Shown here one piece after another: positions 31,772 to 42,955 of a DNA stretch of 64,000 nucleotides (within the stretch, counting starts at the first letter, position 1; each line of letters begins with the position of its first letter). Location: positions 22,040,435 through 22,104,434 of the forward strand of contig NC_088649.1 in NCBI RefSeq assembly GCF_964019385.1. Reading direction: 5' to 3'. The position numbers and the translations under genes are program-made. The stretch comes from Sycon ciliatum (lineage: Eukaryota > Porifera > Calcarea > Leucosolenida > Sycettidae). The notes under the pieces were generated by a model. The model saw only the letters and a list, made by a program, of their open reading frames with translations. It did not search any database and was not told the DNA's origin.

Positions 31772-32974
31772 ATTAGCGAGGTTATTCTGTGTACGGAAAT
31801 AATAATTATGCAATCAGATATGATTATATTGCTAATATAGGGAAAATACTTTTGCAAATACTCACAGGCACAAACGTACCATGACCACAACCACATCGAA
31901 AAATAGGCCCACATGCATGTACGCATAAAATACACCTTGCTCTGGACAGGCTTTATCCACGCAACCTCTCTCAAATTTAAGCATAGACACTCAAACACTT
32001 CCCCTCCCCATACACACACACATTATGTACAATGCACAATGCATACACCCGTCACGAGAAAAGCTGGATGTGCACTCATAGATTTTCTCTAATGCCTACG
32101 ATAACGAACAATATCTGAATGAGACAGATCTAGACTTGCGCCAGAAAACGGTCTAATCCACGGAACTGGCGAAGCCATGTGAATCGACAACCAATGCACA
32201 CCTGCTCTACACAACACGGAGTACATCGGCATAAACAGGCCAAGACCTATGCACACCCTACACTTGCCCACGGTTTGCCCGGTCTCTAGTCCATGAGATG
32301 CACTTGACCAGCGCTGCAAGACAGTTAAGGCGTTTCAGCAGGGGACTCGCGCTCCGGATCGATCTCAATCCGCCACCGCACTTTCCTTGCTCGTATGAAA
32401 CTGATTTTTTTGTGAGCACTGGCGGGAACCTCTATTGGAACTTAAGTGTGCTATCATTAACACAAAAATAATGAATCAAACAACAGGAGCCGACAGACCA
32501 TCAGAACGACAGGACTAAAACGTAAGGAATAATTCATATTCGTTGTCTTCTCCGATGATCATCAGTGAATATCCTAATTTACATTGAATGGTGATCAAGA
32601 CAACAAAACAAAAATAATGATAATAATGTGTTAAGCTGGGCTACAATGTCTTAATTGAAAGTTACAAAAATTGCATTTTCAGCACATGATCATTTCAAGC
32701 AGTAATAGAGGCCAGTATCCGAAGAAAGGCCTAGTAAAAGGATATTCGTGCAGCTTGAATGTGGAATGATGGGCACAGGGAGGCTAGAAACCGTATTCTA
32801 GTATACGTGAGAGATTGTTTGAAAGTACAGGTGTAAGTGGGTGATAACCTTGGTTTAGTCTACATAGTTTTGAATATGACTTTGTATTGCCTAGTATTAG
32901 GATATTGTGACGTAAGTAGTAGAGAGCTCTAACAAGTGACGTCATGATTGTAATAATACACTTAATGATCAGGT
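31772..32974. other. Right part of the interrupted unit and 3' flank of E
   Basis: From 31772 to about 32272 the sequence continues the unit cut by the LINE and matches 14490-15105, the upstream flank of C1. The match ends at about 32272, and instead of a C gene there is unrelated DNA. Then comes the 3' flank of gene E in inverted orientation (about 32780-32974, with CGTCAC and ATACAAAGTCATATTCAAA on the minus strand). No gene is recognised between. Confidence 0.55.
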
Positions 32975-34111
32975 TTACACTATCTGCTCGATCATAGAAG
33001 GGAATTGTGAGGTGATTATTGAAAATATGGCGACACATATACGAGGGAAGGTCGCGTATCGTGTCCTTATGTATAGCATCATAGGCAATGGTAAAAGCCT
33101 CAGCACTGTCTCACGTAGCTCCGATTTTGTTCCTCGAATCCCGCTGCATGAAGCCAATATTCTGTTTGACGTCGAAAGCTGGTTTCTGCTTCGAACGAAC
33201 CTCTTGAAACGCTCAAACATTGAGTAGACATAACGCTGTAGAACAATTGGTTGCGTCAACAAGATAGCAATTTGCGGCAGTAGCTCATAAATAAGATCAT
33301 GATAATATGTGAATCTACTCCTGCTGGGCAAAAGTATTTTCCGAAACTGTTGGATCAATTTAGGAACGAGTAGTGAGAACAGCTTTGAGTAGATGCCCAT
33401 CAATGTATCAACACACCTGTCATCGATATCCCATTTTCCAGGCTTTGTCAGGAGTTGACGTGCTTCTTCCAGCTCTTGCTCCCAGCAACCCAAGCTAGTG
33501 TGGCTAACTTCGACCAATGTCTGATTTGGCTTTGGTGGATGGGTAAAGAAGAACAATAGAGTCTTACACAACACAAGCAACCTACAGGCAAATAGACCGC
33601 TGGCGTTTCCACAGTATAGCCGAGAGGATACTTGCTTCAGGTTGCACTTCTCAATAATGTTGCGGGAGTGGTGCACAGTGACATTTAGACTATGACTTGA
33701 TTTCAGCATTAATCGAGCACTCTTTCGCGCTTCTGTGCTAAGGTATTTATTTTCTAAATAATTGAATCCGAAGACGGAAAACGTAATTGCAGCACACCAT
33801 AGGTTCATTCGCCAATTCCTTCTCGGATCAACGATTTTTGGACATTGAGCTAACTCCTCCCGAAGAACTGAGTGAAGGAGAAGAATAATGTCTTCACTCA
33901 CATCCTTAATTGAGCAAGTCTTACTACCGAGGGTGCGGGCTGATGACGCATTGGGAACGCTACACAGACGCGTTGTCAACTCTTCTGCTTGTTCAATCAC
34001 TGGGGGAAACAATCTGGTTCTCCCGTTGCTGCTGATGTTGATGCTGGATTGCACACGTCCAGGTATACTCGTCACGAGCAGTAAAAAGCACAAACTGCCA
34101 AACCCGATCAT
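32975..34111 (-). CDS. E: ten-cysteine secreted family protein, 378 aa
   Basis: This is an intact frame on the minus strand. The frame is open 21 codons further upstream (to 34174), but the ATG at 34111-34109 aligns with the start of C2 and gives a clear signal peptide (MIGFGSLCFLLLVTSIPG). All ten cysteines are kept: TRLCSV, SKTCS, AQCPK, LWCAA, EKCNLK, LYCGN, FACRLL, GCWEQ, DRCVD and ASCSG, with two extra (leader, VLCK). The length equals C2 exactly. It is the most diverged full-length copy, yet its TATA box, minimal upstream ORF, upstream E-box block and 3' flank are all recognisable in inverted orientation. Keeping frame and promoter despite divergence suggests selection. Function is unknown; I infer an extracellular, probably disulfide-bonded, glycosylated protein. 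Confidence 0.85.
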   Translation of the reverse strand: MIGFGSLCFLLLVTSIPGRVQSSINISSNGRTRLFPPVIEQAEELTTRLCSVPNASSARTLGSKTCSIKDVSEDIILLLHSVLREELAQCPKIVDPRRNWRMNLWCAAITFSVFGFNYLENKYLSTEARKSARLMLKSSHSLNVTVHHSRNIIEKCNLKQVSSRLYCGNASGLFACRLLVLCKTLLFFFTHPPKPNQTLVEVSHTSLGCWEQELEEARQLLTKPGKWDIDDRCVDTLMGIYSKLFSLLVPKLIQQFRKILLPSRSRFTYYHDLIYELLPQIAILLTQPIVLQRYVYSMFERFKRFVRSRNQLSTSNRILASCSGIRGTKSELRETVLRLLPLPMMLYIRTRYATFPRICVAIFSIITSQFPSMIEQIV

Positions 34112-34122
34112 TGTCTTGTCAT
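34108..34122 (-). promoter_or_regulatory. 4-codon upstream ORF overlapping the E start
   Basis: On the minus strand ATG ACA AGA CAA TGA (34122-34108): the TGA overlaps the main ATG (34111-34109) as ATGA. It is identical to the B2 version and differs by one codon from B1. Confidence 0.5.
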
Positions 34123-34160
34123 TGTATACAAAGGCAATAACAAAATCGCTTCTGGCGTAG

Positions 34161-34197
34161 AAATGCTTAAACAAAAGTATGTATTTGCCCTTTTATG
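34161..34197 (-). promoter_or_regulatory. E core promoter: TATA-like box
   Basis: CATAAAAG (34197-34190, minus strand) lies 86 bp before the ATG, the family spacing. The right arm of the dyad (AAGCATTT, 34168-34161) is kept; the left arm has diverged. Confidence 0.5.
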
Positions 34198-36029
34198 CAA
34201 CCGAGTACCTGTGAATGTGCCCCAATGCAGCGCATTTAGCACGCCTAAAGAGTGACAAGGCCGGCAGAGGACTCTCCAAGGCCTTAAGCCCCGTGCCCCT
34301 GATCCAGTGAATAGTCTTCGCCGTTTTCCAAAGTCTTACCTTTTCCAAAGCCATTAATAATCGGCTGCGATGCAGGGTGTTTGTCTTTGCGCTTGACAAA
34401 GTTCTTCAGCACCGTGCGTATTTATGATTGGTCAGAATGGATAAAACAAGACAATTTGTGTGGAAATAAGTGCAGTTGATTATGATGTGACTTATCTTTA
34501 CTCATATCCGGTCATTGTCTAACTGAACCCTGCCCCGTTCTGGCGTCCTCATTGCATTTTGCTTGCCGGGCGTGCGCGCGTATGCGCATGTGTGTGTTTG
34601 TGTACTTGGTTGTTCTTTTACTTATCATATTCAAACAGGATGACGACTCAATAAATTAATGACAATGATTTGGTCATGAAGCAGCTGTGGAAATTTATAA
34701 GAAAATAACAGGCAAATTAATCAGCTTGTTGAATGAACTGTGTATATGTGTTTGCCATTTGATTGAGGGTTTTTTTATTGTATGTGTCTGCATGTGTGTG
34801 CGCACGTGGGTGGGAGTGCATATGTGTGTGTGTGTATTAGAGCTTGTGTGTGATGGAGATCTGTCCGTCTAATCCAATGCGATTGATGTTTACATAATTA
34901 TGCGTGTGTGTCTTCTATGTGCGTGTGTGTTGTGGCACGTTTGTGACTTTAGGTAGATTCGAAAGCCCCGGTTCCCATTACAAGAGGAACATACAGTCGT
35001 CGCCAAACAAGTACGGCAAATGCTATGCTAGCTACTGGTAACTGTACGATGCCACATGCACTGCCACTGCTAGTGCTCTGTGGTTGGCCTGCGCTCGATA
35101 CTACGCAGTGCACAGTCTGTGCTCGACTGGGTTGCAGCAGGCAGAGTGCAGGGACTGTTTTAGTTCAGTGCTGACTGCTGTGCTGGTAGACCCTCTACTG
35201 TAAACGTATGCATGCGACATGTCGACAGGCACAATGCCACTGTTCATGTATCCATGGCATTGGCCGAATCTTTCTGGCGACGCCTGTAATTGCACATTAC
35301 ATCCGATGTTTTAAAATCAGTACGCCCAACGTAGCATAACTTCATTCTTTATTCATTTGGGTCGCTTCAGTGTGTACCTTTAAGAGTGGTTCTTGAAGCA
35401 AGCAGGATTTCTCTTCTTCTTATTGCTAGTGGTGCAGTACAGTAGAGAATACCAGGAAACTGGAGATGTGCTTTTATGCTCTTTGTTAATAGTGGACACG
35501 TGACTAACGAAGTATTCTGAAGAGACTAGTACGGTGTGATGATTGATCTAGCTGGAACGTGCATCCTGCGTCAGATACGAGTCCAATACCAACTGCTGAT
35601 CACGTTTGGGTAGAACGTACTTAGATACGTGCCCTAGAATCTCTAACTTATATTTTTATGATAGCATTGTTGCCTGATGGTTACGAGAGCAGGAAACTAA
35701 AACTTGAAGTCGCAGCAAACACGCCTTGATTGTCCTTGTTATTCTTTTCTGTATGATAGCATTGCGTATTACGCTGTTCAATTTTAGTCTAGTTGAGCAC
35801 TCCTGGTAGGCTGCTGTAATGCTGCTGCATTACACATTGCCCGCTACTTTTCGTAGCTTTAGTACTCTGCTTGTACAGGGGTGCTGCAATCCACAGTTAA
35901 TAATTACTGAGAAATCATGGACACACACGTGGGAAGCACGGATGCAGTGAATGGGATCTTCCGTCTTCGACCGATTTAGTGCGTCTGATATCCCACTGCT
36001 GTACAAACTGCAGGTGTTGTTGCGTAGTA
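34198..36029. other. Upstream region of E
   Basis: This holds GT-rich tracts at 34570-34610 and 34780-34935, no recognised gene, and the conserved upstream block in inverted orientation at 35425-35610. The rest has no copy elsewhere in the window that I could find. Confidence 0.5.
35425..35610 (-). promoter_or_regulatory. Conserved upstream block, inverted, E copy, with E-box
   Basis: Read on the minus strand it gives TTGGTATTGGACTCGTATCT, then GATGCACGTTCCAGCTAGATC, then GTCACGTGTCCACTA, ACAAAGAGC and CTCCAGTTTCCTGGTATTCTC. CACGTG lies at 35497-35502. Block and gene are inverted together, 1.3-1.5 kb apart, as for the plus-strand members. Confidence 0.6.
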
Positions 36030-36610
36030 TTTGCCTACATGAGTAACGAATTTGACAAAATGATCTATCCAGGCATAATTAACAACCTGCAGAGTGAGGG
36101 GATAGCTGGAACCGCTCTTGCATGGCTTGCAGGCTTCCCGACAAACGGCAATCAGAGAGTCCGCGTAGGACAGGCACTTGGTGATGCCCGTCCATGCACC
36201 AGAGGCGTTCCTCAAGGCTCTGTCCATGGGCCACCGGTCTTTTGTATATACATCCGCGATGCTTCTCAATTCTTCAGGCACTCATCTCACAAATTCTTCT
36301 CCGATGATATAACCATCCATATCCGAAACCATTTTTGTCAAACAGTGAGTACTCGACTGAGTGACGACATGGCTCCTCTCGATTGCTATCTTTAAAAAAA
36401 GAACTTTTATTTAATCCATCTAAGACCCAGATTTTAATACTTCGCAGCCCTGGCCAAAAGCTGCCACCTGGTACAGCAGTTCTCTGTGGTTACACCTCTA
36501 TTGCCCCCTCTGCCTCCAACCGCTGTTTAGGATTAAAGTGAGTTTGGATACAAACTCCCATCTCTCCACACTCTGTCAACACTCCAGACTTGTATTTTGC
36601 ATGTAACAGG
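36030..36610 (+). mobile_element. Decayed LINE reverse transcriptase fragment
   Basis: The frame to 36395 reads EFDKMIYPGIINNLQ, then TRGVPQGSVHGPPVF and FFSDDITIHI, which are reverse transcriptase motifs with FADD altered to FSDD. Beyond 36395 the similarity (ILRSPGQKLPPGT-type text) continues in another frame to about 36610. There are no endonuclease or 3' end parts. It is a different and older LINE lineage from the elements at 28.7 and 55.5 kb. Confidence 0.65.
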
Positions 36611-39120
36611 TACTTCAATGACGAGAATATAAACTGGTATATAAATTGGTGTATAAACTGATAAAATTATTTACTTATCTTTTTTTAGTATCACACTACA
36701 CGGCTGTTAGCTGCACTTGGATCGCGGCAACTTAGTTTTCTGCACGTGAACCATGAAAAATCAATGCATGCTCATGCATAACCAGTCAGCTGGCCTGTTC
36801 GCCCACGCATTTGACAGGTAACAATTCCATTAAATTTGAGATATCGCTTCGTTCTAAGTCTCAAAACAGTTCTAAAGTCACCAAACCACGCTGGTAATCG
36901 ATGGCTATTCAATGTTAACATCTTCAGGAAGACTTCAGCCGTTTCCCGAGAGGTTGGGCATCGTTGCCGTTATTTTTCACGGTGTTCTTCTTCCTCCTGT
37001 CTGGAGCTGCAATTGCATCCTGGAATTATTTGAAAGGTATTTCGTGCGGGCTGTGGGAGGTTCCAACAGGCATAAACTGACATCGCTATAGGATAACTGG
37101 TAACTTTCACCCTTCAAGGAGGTAGAGCAATGAGAATTGTTTTGTGGCGGTCGTCAAATTTTTGTGGCGGTCGTGGCTGTATTTGTGCACTTTCAAGGCT
37201 TTCATTCTGCCTGATACTACTCTCTACTGTATGGGAATTGTTGTTTAGGCACATGTAGCTGTCTTATTTGGTAGATCTGCTGTTTTCAATCACTTGGGAC
37301 ACTTTGTCTAGCCCATTTGTCTTTCGTTCGTGCCATCTATCAGTTTTGTGGGGTGCCTTGGCCTGTATTTGTGAAGTTCTCGAGTAAAGACCCTAATTCT
37401 TGACTGGAGTGGAATTTGCTTGGCGAGCACTCGTTCACGCAGTTGCCCTTATCGTAATAGTCAATATCTGCTTGGTGGACGGACTAGCGGCTAGAATAGG
37501 GATGACCAAATGGTCCAAGTGTGTACTAGTACACGACTATTGTTTCCATCATCGTGAAATGAGCGTTGTGGAATTGCAGTCGTCTGCCTTTAGCACTGAG
37601 GACATGAGGAGAGTTGATTGTTACTTCTGCTCAGCAATGAAGCGATCATCAGCTCTCTTTGTTCTAATTATTGAGAGGACATACCGGCATCGCAATCAAG
37701 TAAAGATTAGGCAAACCTCGCCAACCTCCAAAGAGAGTCGAAGATATTTTCTCAAAATGCAAAGACGATCTTTGTGAGTTTGTGACTTGCATTTGCGTGC
37801 ATACATGAGCAAGTCACGGACCACGGCACGTGCGCGGTTAGCATGCCATCTCGAACCGACGCCATCTTTCGAAGTTGCCGCTTCTTGACAGCCGTGACTA
37901 GTGCCCCGCAGTCCGCCCTTGATGGTTTTTCGACAGGCACGACGGTCCATACTTCAGGTTCGCTTTCCCGTCAACGATGAAGAACACAACGTCGTCCTTT
38001 TTTATGAAGGCTTACATTTCGCCTCCACGAAGACAAATTGCAACATCAGATAGAACCACTCGTGTTAGGAAAGTTTTACTGCGTCGTAGCCATAGGTGTG
38101 GTCGATGTCACTGAAATCATCGTGTAGCAGGTGCTTTGTGCTGCACCTGACATTCGAGGCCGTCCGTCTTGCGCTGTTTCAGCACTCCGTCTGTCAAGCG
38201 CAGTACTCGACATGTGCGGCTTAAGAGCCCCACGTGCCGCTTACTGTTGAGACAATTCATGGAGAAAGGTGAGCCCTTCTGCGTTTTCGCATCGACATAG
38301 AATGCAGATAGCATAGGTGACGGAAATTCGCTACTGATGGGTTTCCAATCGATGTTCGCCTTTCCGCGTCCCTCGCAGAGCGGGCGGAACTTGCGCAGCC
38401 ATAATCCGTGGCACTGCAAGTGTTCTTGGGAACTGCGGCTTGAATAATGGCATCCTCATTCGTGGTTGTCCTCATAAGAGCCAAAGAAACGTTTGGGAGT
38501 CGATTCAACAGGCTCGTGCGGATTCATTTTACTCTTACTTTGGGAAGGAGACGAACTGGATGGCTCTAATAAGCAAACAATACTCAAAAGCGTTTCTTTC
38601 ACAGAGCCCACGATGAGATCTTCACGCTGTAACGGTCATTGTGAGGTTCAAACTACTAGTAACTACTAACTTGGCGCATAGCTGTTAATTCCCATAAAAC
38701 TAGTACTTAACTGAATGAGGCGCAAAGAGTGTGTGATGGTACTGCACTGCATGAACTGCACAATGTCAGTTGTAGTCTTGTATTTGCTCCACACAGGTAA
38801 CGAAAGAAAAACTCGTAAAGCAATGGTTGTTGGTTGGAATTCCAATCTCTACCTTTGAGGGGAGAGGGGAGTTTTTTATATCAGGTCAGTTTAAGCATAT
38901 TATATATAACCTACTCATGAAATTGATTGTTCCAACTAGGAAAGCACGCTGCAATTTCATGACTATTACCGCCGAGGTCGCAACTTCTTAGTTCGTATAA
39001 CCTACTCAGTGGATTCTACAGTATGGGAAATATAAACCAATATACAAACCTCGGCTTCGCCTCGGTTTACAAACATTTGTATTTTTCCCCTATGGTGCTA
39101 CTGGTTAGGTTATGTTATGT
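36611..39120. other. Single-copy region, no gene identified
   Basis: I recognise no family here. The longest plausible frames are 37400-37777 (plus, 125 codons, hydrophobic start but no further features) and 38117-38508 (minus, two overlapping frames). None has motifs I can name, and none recurs in the window. Around 38890-39110 is an A/T-rich stretch with phrases such as AACCTACTCA repeated at short distance. Confidence 0.45.
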
Positions 39121-39510
39121 ACGTACGTGGTCGTGTATGCGGCGCCGGTCGGATATTGAAATGCACGAGACTTTGTAAAAAGCAGTCATGTACATGTACA
39201 TATATTTTAAGTCTACATAAAGAGGCCGGCAGAGGTAGCTTGAACCAAAGTGCTCAATGTACAGCTGTTTAGCACCGCATAACAAACAAAGGAGGGTAAA
39301 TGATGTGTTACAGCTGCACAGGCTGTCGCCTCCGTTGACTGTATAGTTTAACAGTAAGAATTAATTTTAACCAAAATAATGTGCTTTGCAGTTGGTGTTG
39401 GACTCCTATCCGACACAGTGAACACGTTTCGGCTAAACCAATCTACATACTGTACTAGTCTGTTCAGTATACTTGAAAAGTCATGTGTCCACCACAGACA
39501 AAGCATCTGC
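39121..39510 (+). repeat. Unit flank fragment with truncated upstream block
   Basis: This matches 13970-14345, 28150-28545 and 46910-47420: CGTGTATGCGGCGCCGGTCGG, AGTCATGTACATGTACATAT, AGGAGGGTAAATGATGTG. It ends inside the conserved upstream block (ACTTGAAAAGTCATGTGTCC, ACAGACAAAGC at about 39470-39505) and directly abuts the F remnant, so promoter and 5' gene half appear to be missing. Confidence 0.6.
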
Positions 39511-39539
39511 TGACGGCACTGAAATTGTCCGTGCCGGTA

Positions 39540-40100
39540 CTGATCGCTTCCACTGAATCGCGACGAGTGCTGGACGACTTTTGGGTTGTTGGAAACAGGA
39601 GTTGAAAAACAAAGGCCATACTCTATACACGCCTGGAAAACTGGACATCGATTCTACATGCGTCCACACTCTGAGAGATTTAGGTTCGAAAATCGCTTAA
39701 TCTGTCTTGTTGCATATGCTGCAACAATGGCTATTTCAATTTAAACGGTCAGATCAACAAAGTGGGGTCACGCAGTGATTACAATTTTAGTGGTTACTTT
39801 TCTACATGAGTAGACCAATCGTGGTGTAGATGCTCTCTCCAGTATTATGTGTATCCAGTCTTTGGACGGTTTAAACGGACTGCTCTTCTGAGGTCACAAG
39901 CATCTTCTAGAGATGTCATCGTTTCTTGCAGAGGACTACGTGGAAAACGCACACAATTTTACAGCACTGTTTTGCGCCTGCTTAGACTAGTTATTGTGCA
40001 TGAAATTACGACCGTGAAAAATAAATTGTCGCGAATAGCGTTTGTGATTCTCTCCACTCTGAGCACTTTCTTGCCATGCGCCATGAATGGGCTTTTGTGA
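39540..40100 (+). pseudogene. F: distant family remnant, 3' half only
   Basis: The region starts with text similar to the GCWEPVLE...GKWNIDDECVDTLKDIGS segment of the family (here GCWKQELK, GKLDIDSTCVHTLRDLGS, about 39580-39695), followed by a stop. From 39849 a frame of 83 codons matches the family C-terminus (VSCRGLRGKRTQFYSTVLRL) and ends with TGA at 40098-40100. The N-terminal half with the first seven cysteines is absent. It is more diverged than any other copy, so it is an old fragment or the relic of a separate subfamily. Confidence 0.6.
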
Positions 40101-41735
40101 CCTCGTGTATTAGCATGTCAAGCCTTCATCCTTAGACACTGGGAATACAAAAGAGGAAGATTTGTCCTAACAATGACACTGTGTAGCACTTCGTTTTTAG
40201 GTGGTAAGCCTATTGACTAGTACTATAATACGTTTATTGTTGTCCTATTAAGGTATAGTGCATGTACACTGTTTTGATAGTTTAATTTACTTCCATGGGT
40301 ATCTGTTTTGTCCGTTGCTGTTCCAGGCTCATACACTTAGAGTTGTCCTTTTTTTCGAATTATAGCCGCTTTGAATACTTAATATTGTCCCATTATTTAT
40401 CCCCCACGACTCTATTTCCATGCTATTTAAAAAATGGTGTCTTCTGTTTTTTTTCCAGTGAGCATCAGCGAAAAATAATAGCCCACACGAGACTGTCAAT
40501 GGAGTGGTTACCAACACCTGAGTGATAGGAGTTCTGATTTTGCTTGTCGTTGGACACTGAGGACACGAACCCAGACTTGGTTGGCCTCAGAACCCAAAAA
40601 AATCAGCGATCGCTGTGTTAGAATAATTTGAGACATCCATCATTGCTTCCTGGCACGTAATTACATGTAAAGCCAAACGACAGCACAGAAAAAGCAGTGG
40701 CCAAGAAAACAGTCAGCTACGTCTTCTCCTTCTTTACAAAGTGAAAACTATGAACTCTGCGACAAGTAGCAGTTTCGTTGAGATACATATTCTGGCTCGC
40801 ATGCCCTGCAATCACAATGAAGCTGCAGCTGTGTTTATAACATGCTGCTGCAACTGCAGACACTTAAAAGTACATACGCAGGTGACGCGATTTTTAATTG
40901 TCACTACTTGGCCAAGTAACTACTCGTTGTAAAGAATCAGTGACTTTGAAGTACCATATTTTAGATAAAGGTGATTTTCAGTTTTTGTTGGCCTCCTATC
41001 TGACAAAGGAAGCTCATTCCAGCTGGATAAATCTTCATAATAATTGTGCTAGTCTCGTCAATATACTTGATCAGTCGCGTGTTCAGTACAGACAAAGAGC
41101 ATTAAAGCAGTATCTCCAGTTTCCTGGTAGTCTCTAATGTACGGCGCCACTAGCAGGCAGAGGAAGGAAAGTCATTATTATCGAAGTAATTACCTTAGAG
41201 GTGCATGATGTGGTGAACAAAAGTGGATAAAAAATGATGTTAGGCTTGCGAGAGTGTACTGATAAGATAATAGCTCAATCGAACGAATTTTTGAAATTGT
41301 GTTCCGAGTGAATGGGGGGGGCGGAGGGTAATGGACGCTTCCAAAATAGCTCAATCTACCTATGTAAATGAAGACAATATTGGACAGTCCAAACACACTG
41401 TTAAATGTCATGCCAAGTTGTAGGCTTCCTCGCCCAGAGTGTAAGTCATGAAACTTCACTCGACGCCTTCTCAGTTACCAAATGCAAAACAACGTAGCAA
41501 TGAAGAAAAATCTGGCAGCACTGACGCTGTGCAATCGCGTAAGAACAAAGGTACTGTGCGATTCCTAGAGAACTTTACATTAGGTCGCAACAACAACACA
41601 ATATACTCTTTAACCACACAGCTAATTTACAATTGTGTTCCGATTGTAGGAAAGGAACACAACCGGACTCTTAGACTGGTAACCAGCTACCAGCTTGTTA
41701 TACTAACTCCGCTCCCTCGCATTGATTAGGCTGCC
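40101..41735. other. Upstream region of A3, left end of the second block
   Basis: The stretch 40101-40495 has no recognised content. From about 40498 it matches 5875-7535 (upstream of A2) and includes the conserved block at 41050-41160. The proximal part is shortened: the match jumps at about 41740 across the place where A2 has its TATA box and ATG. Confidence 0.55.
41050..41160 (+). promoter_or_regulatory. Conserved upstream block, A3 copy
   Basis: ATACTTGATCAGTCGCGTGT, TCAGTACAGACAAAGAGC, CTCCAGTTTCCTGGTAGT, CTCTAATGTACGGCGCCACT. The E-box position reads CGCGTG. It lies about 0.6 kb before the remains of A3. Confidence 0.5.
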
Positions 41736-41750
41736 GCTTTCTTTTTTTTG

Positions 41751-42860
41751 ATCACTGTATATGCACTGGTCATATCCAGCATGGGTGTACAATGGGTCAA
41801 CATCAACACCAGCAGGAGTATTGCTCCATCGGGGTGGCAGCAGTCGGATGATTTGACAAAGCGCCTGTGCGGCGTTTCACAGCATGGCGCTCCTGCAAAC
41901 AAGACTTGCTCCACCAAAGAGATGGGCGAAAGCATTCTGGTTCTTCTTGACGCAGTTCTGCGCAGGGAGATGAAGAGTTGTAGACCTATTGTGAACCCAA
42001 TGAGGTATTGGAAGGAGAGTTTCAGATGTGGTCTACTAACTTTCCTAATGTTTCGCGTTCAGGCTATGATGAAGCATCTTCTAAGCGATCCAGAGCTGCA
42101 TAAGGTCGTGGATATGCCGAAATCAAGTCAAAGTCTAAACGCCACTGTCCAGCATTCTCGAAACATCATAGAAAAGTGCAACCTGAAGCAAGTGTCCTCT
42201 CAGGTTTACTGCGGACACTCAAGTAGCGCCAATGACTGCAAGTTACTAGTTGTGTCCAAAATGCTCTTGTTCTTCACGATTCATCCTCAAAGACCAAATC
42301 AAACCTCAATGGACGTGAGCCAGACTAGTTTTGGATGCTGGGAGCCGGAACTGGAAAGAGCGCATCTTCTACTTGCAGAAGCAGGGAAATGGGATTTAGA
42401 TGACGCGTGTATTGATACACTGCAGGTTATCAGCTCGAAGTTGTTCACACTGCTCATTCCCGTCTTGTTGAAAAATGAACGAGTAGTACTGTTTAACGTT
42501 GTAGAAAGACGCAAGGACAGGAACCGGTCCCTGTCGTCATATTTTCACACTAGGTTTCTTACGCTTATTACACAGCCAGCCGCTTTACAACGCCACGTTT
42601 ACACACTGTTCTAGAAAATGAAAGAATTCGTCAGGCGCAGGAACCAAGTGAGCAAGTCAAAAAAAGTGTTGGCCTCATGTCGAGATCTTCGCGGACCGAA
42701 GTCACAGGTCCGGTCCACTGTGCTGAAGCTATTAGCACTAGTTATTGTGAATGATGCGCGGAGCAGAATGACTACCTCCACAGGGTTGCCGTTTATCGTT
42801 GCCTCCTTGCTTGTATCTGTTCTCCAGTCCAAAGTGGACTTAGTGCTGGACAATCCGTGA
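41751..42860 (+). pseudogene. A3: family member without promoter and start
   Basis: The stretch holding the TATA box and ATG in A2 (7536-7627) is missing. The DNA goes from CTGCCGCTTTC through a T run directly into the leader (ITVYALVISS). The frame then stays open through the family cysteines (KRLCGV to DACID) to a TAG at 42612-42614, where A1 and A2 have Asn or Lys codons, and resumes in frame to the stop at 42858-42860. The first in-frame ATG lies within the leader, at MGVQW. Loss of the core promoter plus one nonsense codon makes this a recent pseudogene and the partner of A2. A short insertion lies just past its end (42883-42955). Confidence 0.75.
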
Positions 42861-42882
42861 GCCTTCACACTGATAGAACTCG

Positions 42883-42955
42883 TCTATTGTTATTAGGCAA
42901 TTGTCTGTTATAGTCACCACTATAAATAAAAATCCAATCCAATCCAATCCAATCC
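42883..42955 (+). mobile_element. 73-bp insertion with AACTCG target duplication
   Basis: The A2 flank reads GATAGAACTCGCGGCTAGCA without interruption (9459). Here AACTCG occurs on both sides (42877-42882 and 42956-42961) of a 73-bp insert that ends in repeats of ATCCA/AATCC. A short body with a simple-repeat tail and a target duplication indicates a 5'-truncated non-LTR or SINE insertion made after A2 and A3 separated. Confidence 0.8.

Noticed and set aside
34111-34174. Longer N-terminus for E (399 aa)
   Set aside because: The 21 extra codons do not align with the family, hide the signal peptide and include the minimal upstream ORF region just downstream of the TATA box. The start at 34111 fits better.
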